A stretch of DNA of 29,241 nt from an uncultured Eubacterium sp. (GCF_934295145.1 NZ_CAKRAS010000036.1:1-29241), one strand, 5' to 3'; shown: positions 1 to 9,202, numbered from the stretch's first letter. The notes: a model not told the origin generated them from the sequence alone. A program made the numbers and translations.

Positions 1-9
1 CAGGAGATT

Positions 10-1752
10 ATGACTTTTATTAATGACAACATATTTGGTGTCTGGTTTCTGATAGGTGCCGCATTGGTATTCTGGATGCAGGCAGGTTTCGCAATGGTGG
101 AGGCAGGTTTCACCAGAGCAAAAAACACTGGTAACATTTTGATGAAGAACCTGATGGATTTCTGTATTGGTACTGTAATGTTCATCCTGATTGGATTTTC
201 ATTCTTACTTGGCGAAGATGTGTTAGGATTTATCGGAAAACCGGGATTTGATCTTTTTTCATCCTACAGTAATTTCAGCTTTTCAAGTTTTGTATTTAAC
301 TTAGTATTCTGTGCTACCACAGCAACCATCGTTTCCGGTGCTATGGCAGAGAGAACAAAATTTTTATCCTATTGTATTTATTCCGGAGTTATCTCCGCAT
401 TGATCTACCCGATCGAAGCTCACTGGATCTGGGGCGGCGGCTGGTTAGCACAGCTTGGCTTCCATGATTTCGCAGGATCCTGTGCAATTCATATGGTTGG
501 TGGTGTCAGCGCACTGATCGGTGCATGGCTTCTTGGACCACGTATCGGCAAATTTACAAAAGACGAGAATGGCAAGATCAGAAAAGTAAATGCTATTCCG
601 GGACATAACCTTGCACTTGGCTGTCTTGGATGTTTCATTCTCTGGTTTGGCTGGTATGGTTTCAACGGCGCAGCAGCAACAAGTATTGAGCAGTTAGGTT
701 CTATTTTCCTTACAACAACAATTTCACCGGCAGTTGCAACAGTTGTTTGTATGATTTTTACATGGTTAAAATATGGTAAACCAGATGTTTCCATGTGTCT
801 GAATGCTTCTTTGGCAGGTTTGGTAGCAATCACAGCTCCTTGTGATGTTACAGATGCAGCAGGTTCCATCGTAATTGGTGCTGTTGCAGGTTTATTAGTA
901 GTATTTGGTGTATGGCTTCTTGATTATAAGTTACATGTAGATGATCCGGTTGGTGCCGTAGCCGTTCACTTTATGAATGGTATCTGGGGTACATTTGCAG
1001 TAGGTCTTTTCGCTACAAATACAGCTCCGGGTTATGCAATCGCAGATAAAAATGGAAATGAGCTTGTCGGTCTGTTCTATGGCGGCGGCGTAAAATTATT
1101 AGGTCTGCAGTGCCTTGGTATCATAACCGTTCTGGCATGGGCAGCAGTTACAATTACAATTACATTCATTGTAATTCGTGCAACCATTGGTCTTCGTGTC
1201 AGTGAAGAAGAAGAAATCATTGGTCTGGATCAGACAGAACATGGTCTGGCAAGCGCTTATGCAGACTTTGCATTAACATCCAGTATCAATAACTTCTCAT
1301 CTGCAACTCCGGTTAAACTTCCGAAAAATGCAGTACCGATCGACGAGGCAGTTCCGGTACAGGTTCGTACTCCGGATCCATCTGTTGCAACAGGCAGCGA
1401 TGTAAGTATTACAAAGATTACAATCTATGCAAAACAGAGCAGATTCGATGCCCTCAACGAGGCAATGGCTGCAATTGGTATCAACGGTATGACCGTTACA
1501 AATGTACTTGGTTGTGGTGCTCAGCACGGCAGAACAAGCAAATATCGTGGTGTTACTATGGATATGAACTTACTGCCTAAGATCCAGGTTGATATCGTAG
1601 TAAGTAAAGTTTCTCCTAGAACTGTTATTGAAGCTGCTAAGAAAGCACTGTATACCGGTCATATCGGTGATGGTAAGATCTTTGTATACAACGTAGAAAA
1701 TGCAATTAAGATCAGTACTGGTGCAGAAGGTTATGATGCACTTCAGGACTAG
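10..1752 (+). CDS. amt: Ammonium transporter with fused C-terminal P-II domain
   Basis: Inner-membrane ammonium channel of the Amt/MEP/Rh family with a P-II nitrogen sensor in the same 580-residue chain. Residues about 5-400 are the 11-helix Amt core. The pore histidine pair is H161 (AIHMVGG) and H320 (AVHFMNG), and the YGFNGAAA segment is kept. After a linker (about 405-465) rich in Pro, Val and Asp, residues 467-580 align without gaps to GlnB/GlnK: Q505 matches the 2-oxoglutarate residue Q39, YRG 512-514 is the T-loop base, and GDGKIF 553-558 holds the ATP lysine. The uridylylated Tyr51 position is Met517, and the C-loop arginines 101 and 103 are Lys567 and Ser569. The fused domain therefore probably senses ligands without covalent control (inference). 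GGAG at 3-6 lies only 3 nt before the ATG. A terminator follows; the promoter lies outside the window. Confidence 0.95.
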   Translation: MTFINDNIFGVWFLIGAALVFWMQAGFAMVEAGFTRAKNTGNILMKNLMDFCIGTVMFILIGFSFLLGEDVLGFIGKPGFDLFSSYSNFSFSSFVFNLVFCATTATIVSGAMAERTKFLSYCIYSGVISALIYPIEAHWIWGGGWLAQLGFHDFAGSCAIHMVGGVSALIGAWLLGPRIGKFTKDENGKIRKVNAIPGHNLALGCLGCFILWFGWYGFNGAAATSIEQLGSIFLTTTISPAVATVVCMIFTWLKYGKPDVSMCLNASLAGLVAITAPCDVTDAAGSIVIGAVAGLLVVFGVWLLDYKLHVDDPVGAVAVHFMNGIWGTFAVGLFATNTAPGYAIADKNGNELVGLFYGGGVKLLGLQCLGIITVLAWAAVTITITFIVIRATIGLRVSEEEEIIGLDQTEHGLASAYADFALTSSINNFSSATPVKLPKNAVPIDEAVPVQVRTPDPSVATGSDVSITKITIYAKQSRFDALNEAMAAIGINGMTVTNVLGCGAQHGRTSKYRGVTMDMNLLPKIQVDIVVSKVSPRTVIEAAKKALYTGHIGDGKIFVYNVENAIKISTGAEGYDALQD

Positions 1753-1830
1753 AACAATGGCAAGCTAGCAGATAGATATAACGTAAGCAATTCTTCAAAA
1801 TCCTTATATATAAAACCTTAACGAATAAGC

Positions 1831-1869
1831 AAACCCTCCGGGCAGTATGTCCGGAGGGTTTTGCTGTGT
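1831..1869 (+). terminator. Rho-independent terminator of amt
   Basis: A perfect 11-bp GC-rich stem (1831-1841 with 1851-1861) closes a 9-nt loop. It is followed by a short, interrupted U tract. It lies 78 nt after the amt stop codon. Confidence 0.85.
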
Positions 1870-1953
1870 CCTTTTGTGTAAATGTCTTCACTTTGTAATA
1901 GGTACGAAATTATAGTTTTTTAGGCCGGAAAGTGTGAAAAAAGCATAAAGTGA

Positions 1954-1982
1954 TGGAAACTTACGTTAAAATAGAGTATACT
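1954..1982 (+). promoter_or_regulatory. Probable sigma-A promoter of the trigger-factor-like gene
   Basis: A TGGAAA -35-like hexamer (1954-1959), a 17-bp spacer and a TATACT -10 (1977-1982) lie about 117 nt before the start codon. This is the best promoter candidate in the 346-bp amt to tig gap. The rest of that gap holds only the amt terminator and an AT-rich leader with no other structure I can see. Confidence 0.55.
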
Positions 1983-2098
1983 TGGACAGGTATGAATCAG
2001 AAAGATTACGTCAGGAACAGTTTTTATATCATATAAAAATGAGGTATTGGAAAAGACGGAAAGGAATCTGATAAAAGAAAATACTTTTGGAGGAAGCG

Positions 2099-3058
2099 AT
2101 GAGCGAGAAAAAAATTCAGGTTACTCTTGGAAATTATAAAGGAGTAGAGGTAAAAAAAGCAGAGATTATCATTACTGAGGAAGAAGTAAAAGCAGAACTG
2201 GAGCGCGCAAGACAGTATGCGGTAACAACTCAGGACAAAGACGGTGCGGCAGAACTTGGCGATGAGGCAGTCATTGATTTTGTTGGTTATATCGACGGAG
2301 AAGCATTTGCAGGCGGAGACGGTACAGATTTTCCGTTAAAACTTGGTTCTAATACATTCATTCCGGGATTTGAAGATCAGTTAGTAGGCGTAAAAAAAGA
2401 TGACAACGTAGATGTTGTTGTTACATTCCCGGCAGATTATCATGCAGCAGAGTTTGCAGGAAAAGAAGCTACATTCAAAGTTACTGTAAAAGGTGTCCGC
2501 AGCAGCTTTGTTCCGGAACTTTCTGATAAAGTAGTTCAGAAAATCTCCCAGTGCAAAACCGTTGCAGAGTTTGAGGAGTTTGTAAGAAAATCCATCCACG
2601 ATTTTAAACAGAATCATGCAGATATGGAGAAAGAAAATAAAGTTTTGGAGCAGATCGTAGAAGCTTCTGAAATCGAAGTTCCGCAGGAATTTATCGACGA
2701 GCGTAAAGAACAGCTTAAAAACAATCTTCTTGCACAGCTTCGTAATGCAGGAAATACATTCGAGCAGTATTTGCAGTATAATGGATTAAGCGAAGAGCAG
2801 TTTGAGGATTATGCGGCAAAAGATGCCCTTTCCATGTTAAAAGGACAGGCTGTTTTACAGGAGATTGCAAAAGCAGAAGGATTTTCCTATACAGATGAGG
2901 ATGTCGATCAGACAATCGCTGCAATGGCAATGTCTTATCAGATGCCGGCAGAGCAGCTGCGTGAGATGATGGGTGAGCGTGGAGTAGCTATGGTTGCAGA
3001 AGACATCCTTTCCAAACAGGCACTTGAATTTATCGTAAAAGAAGCTGTTGAGGCATAA
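2099..3058 (+). CDS. tig: Trigger-factor-like chaperone/PPIase lacking the ribosome-binding domain
   Basis: A 319-residue protein matching the middle and C-terminal parts of trigger factor. Residues 6-40 resemble the linker that precedes the PPIase in trigger factor (VTLGNYKGVEV). Residues 54-133 are the FKBP-type peptidyl-prolyl isomerase fold (VIDFVGYIDGEAFAGG, FIPGFEDQLVG). Residues 140-319 are the helical substrate cradle. Full-length trigger factor is about 430 residues and starts with a ribosome-docking domain, which is absent here. The upstream DNA (1753-2098) has no reading frame that could supply it. The start is the ATG at 2099, with GGAGGA at 2089-2094; an in-frame TTG at 2087 overlaps that Shine-Dalgarno site and is unlikely. 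The protein is probably a cytosolic or secretion-linked folding factor. Whether the genome also has a full-length tig cannot be seen here. Confidence 0.9.
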   Translation: MSEKKIQVTLGNYKGVEVKKAEIIITEEEVKAELERARQYAVTTQDKDGAAELGDEAVIDFVGYIDGEAFAGGDGTDFPLKLGSNTFIPGFEDQLVGVKKDDNVDVVVTFPADYHAAEFAGKEATFKVTVKGVRSSFVPELSDKVVQKISQCKTVAEFEEFVRKSIHDFKQNHADMEKENKVLEQIVEASEIEVPQEFIDERKEQLKNNLLAQLRNAGNTFEQYLQYNGLSEEQFEDYAAKDALSMLKGQAVLQEIAKAEGFSYTDEDVDQTIAAMAMSYQMPAEQLREMMGERGVAMVAEDILSKQALEFIVKEAVEA

Positions 3059-3130
3059 AAGTACGGTTGAATAAAAAATGAGGGTGGGAGATTGATCTTT
3101 CGTAAAATGTTGATGTTCCCTGCCATAAAA

Positions 3131-3192
3131 AAGAGATCTGTGGTATATAACAAAGATATGAAAAGTTATATGTTGCAGGTCTTTTTGTTTCA
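3131..3192 (+). terminator. Terminator of the trigger-factor-like gene
   Basis: A long stem pairs 3131-3151 with 3165-3185, with several G-U wobbles, and is followed by a T-rich run. A-rich sequence in front means it could also work on the other strand. It separates tig from yqeB. Confidence 0.65.
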
Positions 3193-3207
3193 TATCTGCT
3201 GATTTTG

Positions 3208-3216
3208 TGATAAGAT
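3208..3216 (+). promoter_or_regulatory. Possible extended -10 promoter for yqeBC
   Basis: TGATAAGAT is an extended -10 element just after the tig terminator. No good -35 hexamer is visible. Transcription from it would start near 3223, about 34 nt before the chosen yqeB start. Confidence 0.4.
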
Positions 3217-3256
3217 AGAAAGGATGAAAATCAGAGGGAAGAAATGCGAGGTTAGT

Positions 3257-4093
3257 ATGAAAGATCTGATCATCGTTCGTGGTGGCGGGGATATTGCAAC
3301 CGGAACGATTTATAAATTGAAAAAATGTGGTTTTTCGGTACTGATACTGGAAATCGCACATCCATCTGCAATCCGCAGAAATGTGGCATTCAGTGAGGCT
3401 GTATATGAAGGTCATTCTAAAGTAGAGGATATGGAGTGCTTTTTGGCGCAGGATGAAGACGAGGCGGAACGTTTTCTGAAGGAAGATAAGCTGACGATGC
3501 TTATTGATCCAAAAGGGAATTGTCTGAAACGTTTCAAACCGGTGGCAGTGGTAGATGCAATTCTTGCCAAAAAGAATCTTGGAACCACACGCGATATGGC
3601 ACCGATTACGATTGCGCTTGGACCGGGATTTAGGGCAGGTCAGGATTGTGATGCTGTCGTTGAAACCATGCGTGGTCATAAACTTGGCAGAGTCATCTAT
3701 GAAGGAAAAGCCATTGCAAATACTGGTGTGCCAGGCATGATTGGCGGCTATGCAGCGGAACGCGTGATTCATGCTCCAGCGGCAGGGATTTTACACAATA
3801 TTGCAAAAATTACAGATATTGTGAAGGAAGGACAGCCAATCGCATGGATTGAAGGTGTGGACGGAATGCGGACAGAGGTTCCGGCAAGTCTTTCCGGCTT
3901 GCTGCGAGGATTGATCCGGGAAGGATATCCGGTGACCAAAGGATTTAAGATGGCAGATATTGATCCGCGATTGAACGAATACGAGAATTGTTTCACAATT
4001 TCTGATAAAGCAAGATGTATTGCAGGTGGTGTTGTGGAGGCATATTTTGTGTTAAAGCAGCAATTAGAAAAAGGTGATACACAATGTATGTAA
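3257..4093 (+). CDS. yqeB: Selenium-dependent molybdenum hydroxylase system protein YqeB
   Basis: A 278-residue protein of the YqeB (EF2563) family, a marker of selenium-dependent molybdenum hydroxylases. It begins with the dinucleotide-binding-like RGGGDIATG at residues 8-16, followed by a segment resembling XdhC-type maturation proteins. The C-terminal half carries a short beta-rich region (HAPAAGILHNIAKITDIVKEGQ) like a lipoyl or barrel-sandwich fold. The family is thought to help insert or maintain labile selenium at the molybdenum site of xanthine dehydrogenase-like enzymes; its chemistry is not established. I prefer the ATG at 3257 (GAGG at 3247-3250, 6-nt spacing) over the in-frame ATG at 3224, which lies almost on the predicted transcription start and lacks a ribosome site. 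It overlaps yqeC by 10 nt, so translation is probably coupled. Confidence 0.85.
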   Translation: MKDLIIVRGGGDIATGTIYKLKKCGFSVLILEIAHPSAIRRNVAFSEAVYEGHSKVEDMECFLAQDEDEAERFLKEDKLTMLIDPKGNCLKRFKPVAVVDAILAKKNLGTTRDMAPITIALGPGFRAGQDCDAVVETMRGHKLGRVIYEGKAIANTGVPGMIGGYAAERVIHAPAAGILHNIAKITDIVKEGQPIAWIEGVDGMRTEVPASLSGLLRGLIREGYPVTKGFKMADIDPRLNEYENCFTISDKARCIAGGVVEAYFVLKQQLEKGDTQCM

Positions 4094-4686
4094 TTGCAAT
4101 TGTGGGCGCCGGCGGCAAGACAAGTCAGATTAAAAATCTTACAAGAGAATATGAACAGCAGGGCAAAAAAGTTCTGGTCACAACGACGACTCATATGGGT
4201 CTGGAACCAGGCATGGTTTTATCTGAAAAACTGGATGATATCCGACAACAGTTGGAAAAACAAAACGTTTGTATCTGTGGAAGTCCGGTGAAAGAAGGAA
4301 AAATTGCATCGTTACCGAAGGATATTTATGAGCAGGCCTGTCAGCTTGCAGATATTGTATTGGTAGAGGCAGACGGATCCAAGCATATGCCGGTTAAATT
4401 TCCTGCAGCACATGAACCGGTGATTCCAGAAAATGTAAATGAGATTCAGGTGGTCATGGGATTACATGCCATCGGACATCCCTTTTGTGAGGTGAGTCAT
4501 CGTTTGGAACTGGTAAAACAATGTCTGGACGTTTCAGATACAGATTTTGTGACAAAAGCACACCTTGAAAAACTTTATCTGGAAGGGTATAAAAAGCCAT
4601 TACAGGAAAAATATCCAAATGCAAAAATCGGTTTTTTCCCGGCAGATCACAGTCATTTTTTTGATTCAGAACCGTTGACATTTTAA
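4084..4686 (+). CDS. yqeC: Selenium-dependent hydroxylase accessory protein YqeC
   Basis: A 200-residue protein of the YqeC family, normally found beside yqeB in genomes with selenium-dependent molybdenum hydroxylases. A P-loop-like GAGGKT lies at residues 8-13, a VTTTTHMG strand-loop follows near residue 35, and a VEADGSKHMP segment sits near residue 95. Together these suggest a nucleotide-binding maturation factor (family knowledge plus motif). Some homologues are longer (about 250 residues), so the C-terminus may be a compact version. AAGGTG at 4071-4076 gives a 7-nt spacing to the ATG, inside the end of yqeB. No hydroxylase subunits, selD or molybdopterin genes lie in this window. Confidence 0.82.
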   Translation: MYVIAIVGAGGKTSQIKNLTREYEQQGKKVLVTTTTHMGLEPGMVLSEKLDDIRQQLEKQNVCICGSPVKEGKIASLPKDIYEQACQLADIVLVEADGSKHMPVKFPAAHEPVIPENVNEIQVVMGLHAIGHPFCEVSHRLELVKQCLDVSDTDFVTKAHLEKLYLEGYKKPLQEKYPNAKIGFFPADHSHFFDSEPLTF

Positions 4687-4773
4687 TAGCGTTAATATCT
4701 CATACAAATCTGCCAAGACAGATCACTATGAGTATAAGAATAAAAAATATAAGTAACATGGAGGATAGATGAT

Positions 4774-6567
4774 ATGACAATTCAGGAAAAACTCGCAGTT
4801 TTGCGGGGAAAAATGAAAGAAAACAAGATGGACATCTACATGATTCCAACTGCAGATTTTCACCAGTCAGAGTATGTTGGTGAATATTTTAAAGCACGCT
4901 CTTATATGAGCGGTTTTACAGGATCTGCAGGGACGCTGGTAGTGACATTGACAGAAGCAGGACTGTGGACAGATGGTCGTTACTTTATCCAGGCTGAGCA
5001 GCAGCTTGCAGGCAGTACCATCACATTGTACCGCATGTCTGAGGAAGGCGTACCGACCGTAAAAGAATTCGTAGAAGATAAACTTCCACAGGGCGGTGTG
5101 ATCGGCTTTGACGGAAGAGTACTTTCCAGTGCTGACGGAGCGGCATATGCTGCAATCGCTGAGAAAAAGCAGGGAAGTCTGTTCGTCGCAAAAGATCTGG
5201 TAAATGAAATCTGGACCGACAGACCACAGCTCCCGACAGAAAAAGTATGGATCTTAACAGATGAATACAGCGGAGAAACCACTGCTTCCAAATTAGGAAG
5301 AATCCGTGAAGTAATGAAAGAGAAAGGTGCACAGGTGCATATGATCAGTTCTCTGTATGACATTGCATGGATTTTAAATCTGCGTGGAAACGATATTTCC
5401 CACGTGCCGGTATTTTTATCTTTCCTGCTGATCGAGGAAGATACATGCACGCTGTTTATCCATGAGGAGACATTGACAGATGAAGTGCGTGCATATCTGG
5501 CAGACAACCGTATTACTGTTTGTGCCTACGATGAGATTTACGATGCAGCAGCAAAGCTCGCAGCAGATAAAGTAATGCTGATGGATGAACATACGATCAA
5601 TTATCGTATTCGTATGGCTCTTCCGGAAGGATTAAAAGTTGTAGATGAACTGAATCCATCCGAGCGTATGAAAGCCATCAAAAATGCGACAGAGTTAAAA
5701 AATACAAGAATTGCACATTTAAAAGATGGTGTGGCTGTAACCAAATTTATGTACTGGTTAAAGACACATGTCGGAAAAGAATATATGACAGAATATACTG
5801 CAGGAAAATATCTGGACAGCCTGCGTGCCCAGCAGGAAAATTTCCTGGATCTGAGCTTTGGCAATATCAGTGCGTATGGCGCAAATGCAGCTATGATGCA
5901 CTATTCTGCAAAAGAAGAGACAGCAGCAGAGTTAAAACCAGAAGGATTTTTGCTTGTAGATTCCGGCGGACATTACTACGAGGGAACAACCGACATTACA
6001 AGAACCTTTGTCCTGGGACCTTTGACGGACAAACAGAAATTGCATTTTACAACAGTTTGCAGATCTAATCTGAACCTTGCAAATGCAAAATTCCTGTATG
6101 GATGCAGCGGATTAAACTTAGACATTTTAAGCCGTGGACCATTATGGGAAATGGGCATTGATTACAAATGCGGAACCGGACATGGTGTCGGACATATCCT
6201 GAACGTGCATGAGGGACCGAACGGATTCCGCTGGAGAGTTGTTGCTGAGCGTAATGACAGTGGCAGACTGGAAGAAGGTATGATCACTACGGACGAACCA
6301 GGTGTATATCTGGAAGGCGAGTACGGTATCCGTACAGAAAATGAGCTGATCTGTGTGAAAGCAGAAAAAAATGAATATGGTCAGTTCATGCAGTTTGAAA
6401 ATATTACTTACGCTCCGATCGATCTGGACGGAATTGATCCGGATGAGATGACCTGTCGTGAGAAAAAAATGCTGAATGCATATCATAAAATGGTATGGGA
6501 AAAAATATCTCCGTATCTGAATGATGATGAGCGTGAATGGCTCAAAGAGTATACAAGGGAGATTTAG
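4774..6567 (+). CDS. pepP: Xaa-Pro aminopeptidase, M24B family
   Basis: A 597-residue cytosolic metallo-aminopeptidase that removes an N-terminal residue preceding proline. Its length matches the long APP1-type enzymes: two creatinase-like N-terminal domains (about 1-310), the pita-bread catalytic domain (about 315-535) and a C-terminal M24_C tail. The metal ligands are readable as D396 (VDSGG), D407 (TTDITRT), H470 (GTGHGVGH), E508 (TTDEPG) and E522 (RTENEL). The position four residues before H470, often His in relatives, is Cys466. GGAGG at 4760-4764 sits 9 nt before the ATG. polA starts one base after its stop codon, so the two are almost certainly co-transcribed. No terminator separates it from yqeC. 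Confidence 0.93.
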   Translation: MTIQEKLAVLRGKMKENKMDIYMIPTADFHQSEYVGEYFKARSYMSGFTGSAGTLVVTLTEAGLWTDGRYFIQAEQQLAGSTITLYRMSEEGVPTVKEFVEDKLPQGGVIGFDGRVLSSADGAAYAAIAEKKQGSLFVAKDLVNEIWTDRPQLPTEKVWILTDEYSGETTASKLGRIREVMKEKGAQVHMISSLYDIAWILNLRGNDISHVPVFLSFLLIEEDTCTLFIHEETLTDEVRAYLADNRITVCAYDEIYDAAAKLAADKVMLMDEHTINYRIRMALPEGLKVVDELNPSERMKAIKNATELKNTRIAHLKDGVAVTKFMYWLKTHVGKEYMTEYTAGKYLDSLRAQQENFLDLSFGNISAYGANAAMMHYSAKEETAAELKPEGFLLVDSGGHYYEGTTDITRTFVLGPLTDKQKLHFTTVCRSNLNLANAKFLYGCSGLNLDILSRGPLWEMGIDYKCGTGHGVGHILNVHEGPNGFRWRVVAERNDSGRLEEGMITTDEPGVYLEGEYGIRTENELICVKAEKNEYGQFMQFENITYAPIDLDGIDPDEMTCREKKMLNAYHKMVWEKISPYLNDDEREWLKEYTREI

Positions 6568-6568
6568 C

Positions 6569-9202
6569 ATGAGTGAAAAAATCGTACTGATTGATGGACA
6601 TAGTATTTTAAACCGTGCCTTTTTCGGAGTTCCGCCGTTGACGAACTCCGAGGGACTGCATACCAATGCGGTGTACGGATTTTTAAATATTATGTTCAAG
6701 ATTTTGGATGAGGAAAAACCGGACTATCTTACGGTGGCTTTTGACCGCAGTGAGCCGACGTTCCGCCATCAGATGTTTGATGCCTATAAAGGAACGAGAA
6801 AACCGATGGCGCATGAGCTGCGCGAACAGGTGCCTGTTATGAAAGAAGTTTTGCAGGCCATGGGAATCAAAATCGTGGAAATGCCGGGATATGAGGCAGA
6901 TGATCTGCTTGGAACGATTGCAGGTATGGCAGAAGCACAGGGAATGGATGTCAGCATTATTTCCGGTGACCGTGATTTATTGCAATTAGCGACAGAAAAA
7001 GTAAAAATCCGGATTCCGAAGACGAAACGTACCGGTACGGAAATCGAAGATTATTATGCAGCAGATGTGTTGGATCGTTATCAGGTTTCACCGAAGGAAT
7101 TTATCGATGTGAAGGCTCTGATGGGTGACAGTTCCGATAACATTCCCGGTGTACCGGGCATTGGTGAAAAGACAGCTACCAATCTGATCGTTGCTTACAA
7201 GAGCATTGAAAATGCCTATGCACATCTGGAAGAGATCACACCGAAACGTGCGAAAACCAATCTGGAAGAACACTACGATATGGCGCAGATGAGTAAGACT
7301 CTGGCTACCATTGAAGTGCATGCTCCGATTGAATTTGACATGGAAGCAGCAAAGCTGACAGATCTGTATACACCGGAAGCGTATGTATTTATGAAGCGCC
7401 TGGAGTTCAAAAATATGCTGACCCGTTTTTCAGATGACATGTCACAGAACGATCTGGAAAAATATTTCCATGTATATCATGAACTGAATGAGATTCAGAA
7501 CTTTTTTGATGGATTTTCTGCAAAAGAGGCGGCAGTGTCTTTCTTTGAAGAGGCAGGAACTGTGTATGGTCTGGCAGTGGCGGAAAACAATCAGAATGTT
7601 GTTTATCTGACCTGTGGCGGTTTCGTGACAGAAGGATATCTGGAAGAACAGGTCCAGAAACTTTGTGACGGACTGGATACACTTATAACACCTGATCTGA
7701 AAGGATTGTTGAAGCATGTCTGTGTACCGGAGACAAAAAATTGCATTGACACTACCATCGCCGCATACTTATTGAATCCGTTGAAAAATGAGTATACTTA
7801 CGATGACCTTGCAAAAGACATTCTGGGACAGATGTTACCGTCTCAGGTCGATCTGCTTGGCAAGCTGAAAATAAAAAAGGCAGCAGAGGAGAAGCCGGAG
7901 GCATTGGAATTGCTGGCCTGCTATCAGACTTATGCCTGCATCGCAGCAAAAGATCAGTTGTTGGAACAGTTAGAAGAACATGGCATGAAAAAACTGTATG
8001 ACGAGATTGAGATGCCGTTGGTATTTGTGCTGGCAGATATGGAAAAAGAAGGTGTCCGCGCAGAAAAGGCAGAACTGGAAGCGTATGGTGCACAGCTCAC
8101 AGGCAGAATCTCAGAACTGGAGACTTCCATTTATGAAAAGGCAGGAGAGACGTTTAATATTAATTCTCCAAAACAGCTTGGTGTGATCTTGTTTGAAAAA
8201 CTGCAGATGCCAAATGGTAAAAAAACGAAAACAGGATATTCCACCGCTGCGGATGTCCTGGAACGTCTGGCTCCGGACTATCCGATCGTATCAGAAATCC
8301 TGGAGTATCGTCAGCTTACCAAATTAAAATCCACATATGCGGATGGACTGGCATTGTGCATTGCTCCGGATGGAAGAATCCACAGTACCTTTAATCAGAC
8401 GATTACAGCAACAGGCCGCATCAGCAGTACAGAACCGAATCTGCAGAATATTCCAATCCGTATGGAACTTGGAAGACTGATCAGAAAAGTATTTGTACCA
8501 AAAGATGGGTATGTATTTATCGATGCAGATTATTCCCAGATTGAGTTGCGTGTGCTGGCGCATATGTCCGGTGACCAAAATCTGATCGCGGCTTATCAGC
8601 ATGCGGAGGATATTCACCGGATCACAGCTTCCCAGGTGTTCCACACACCATTAGAAGAGGTGACAGATCTCCAGAGACGAAATGCAAAAGCGGTAAACTT
8701 TGGTATCGTGTATGGTATTAGTTCCTTCGGCCTGAGTCAGGATCTGAGTATTACACGAAAAGAAGCAGAAGGCTATATCGCAAGCTACTTTGAAACTTAT
8801 CCGGGCATCAAGACATTTCTCGACCGACTGGTGACGGATGCAAAGGAAAAAGGCTATGCAGAAACCATGTTTGGCAGACGCAGACCTGTCCCGGAACTGG
8901 CATCAAGCAATTTTATGCAGCGTTCTTTTGGTGAACGTATTGCAATGAACTCTCCGATCCAGGGGACAGCAGCGGATATTATCAAGATTGCGATGATCCG
9001 GGTAAAACAGCGCCTGGATCGGGAACAGTTAAAATCAAAACTGATCCTGCAGGTGCATGATGAACTTCTGATCGAGGCAGCAGCTGATGAAGAAGAATAT
9101 GTAAAAACGCTGCTGGCAGAAGAAATGCGTCATGCGGCAGATCTGGCTGTGACTTTGGAAGTAGATGTGCAGTCGGGTAAAAACTGGTTTGAAGCACACT
9201 AG
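6569..9202 (+). CDS. polA: DNA polymerase I
   Basis: An 877-residue family A polymerase for Okazaki fragment maturation and repair synthesis. Residues 1-290 form the 5'-3' exonuclease (YEADDLLGT, ISGDRDLLQL, GVPGIGEKTA with its helix-hairpin-helix). Residues about 300-470 occupy the 3'-5' proofreading position, but the FDTET-type acidic motif is not visible, so proofreading is probably lost, as in other Gram-positive Pol I enzymes. Residues 480-877 are the polymerase: motif A DYSQIELR from D654, motif B RRNAKAVNFGIVYG, motif C HDE at 830-832. The start is the ATG at 6569, with AAGGGAG at 6555-6561; upstream in-frame codons lie inside pepP. It follows pepP by one base and precedes coaE by 73 bases. 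Confidence 0.96.
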   Translation: MSEKIVLIDGHSILNRAFFGVPPLTNSEGLHTNAVYGFLNIMFKILDEEKPDYLTVAFDRSEPTFRHQMFDAYKGTRKPMAHELREQVPVMKEVLQAMGIKIVEMPGYEADDLLGTIAGMAEAQGMDVSIISGDRDLLQLATEKVKIRIPKTKRTGTEIEDYYAADVLDRYQVSPKEFIDVKALMGDSSDNIPGVPGIGEKTATNLIVAYKSIENAYAHLEEITPKRAKTNLEEHYDMAQMSKTLATIEVHAPIEFDMEAAKLTDLYTPEAYVFMKRLEFKNMLTRFSDDMSQNDLEKYFHVYHELNEIQNFFDGFSAKEAAVSFFEEAGTVYGLAVAENNQNVVYLTCGGFVTEGYLEEQVQKLCDGLDTLITPDLKGLLKHVCVPETKNCIDTTIAAYLLNPLKNEYTYDDLAKDILGQMLPSQVDLLGKLKIKKAAEEKPEALELLACYQTYACIAAKDQLLEQLEEHGMKKLYDEIEMPLVFVLADMEKEGVRAEKAELEAYGAQLTGRISELETSIYEKAGETFNINSPKQLGVILFEKLQMPNGKKTKTGYSTAADVLERLAPDYPIVSEILEYRQLTKLKSTYADGLALCIAPDGRIHSTFNQTITATGRISSTEPNLQNIPIRMELGRLIRKVFVPKDGYVFIDADYSQIELRVLAHMSGDQNLIAAYQHAEDIHRITASQVFHTPLEEVTDLQRRNAKAVNFGIVYGISSFGLSQDLSITRKEAEGYIASYFETYPGIKTFLDRLVTDAKEKGYAETMFGRRRPVPELASSNFMQRSFGERIAMNSPIQGTAADIIKIAMIRVKQRLDREQLKSKLILQVHDELLIEAAADEEEYVKTLLAEEMRHAADLAVTLEVDVQSGKNWFEAH

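Noticed and set aside
2855..3772. 305-codon minus-strand frame across tig and yqeB
   Set aside because: It is antisense to two well-supported genes, rich in His, Cys and Phe as expected of a shadow frame, and has no family resemblance.
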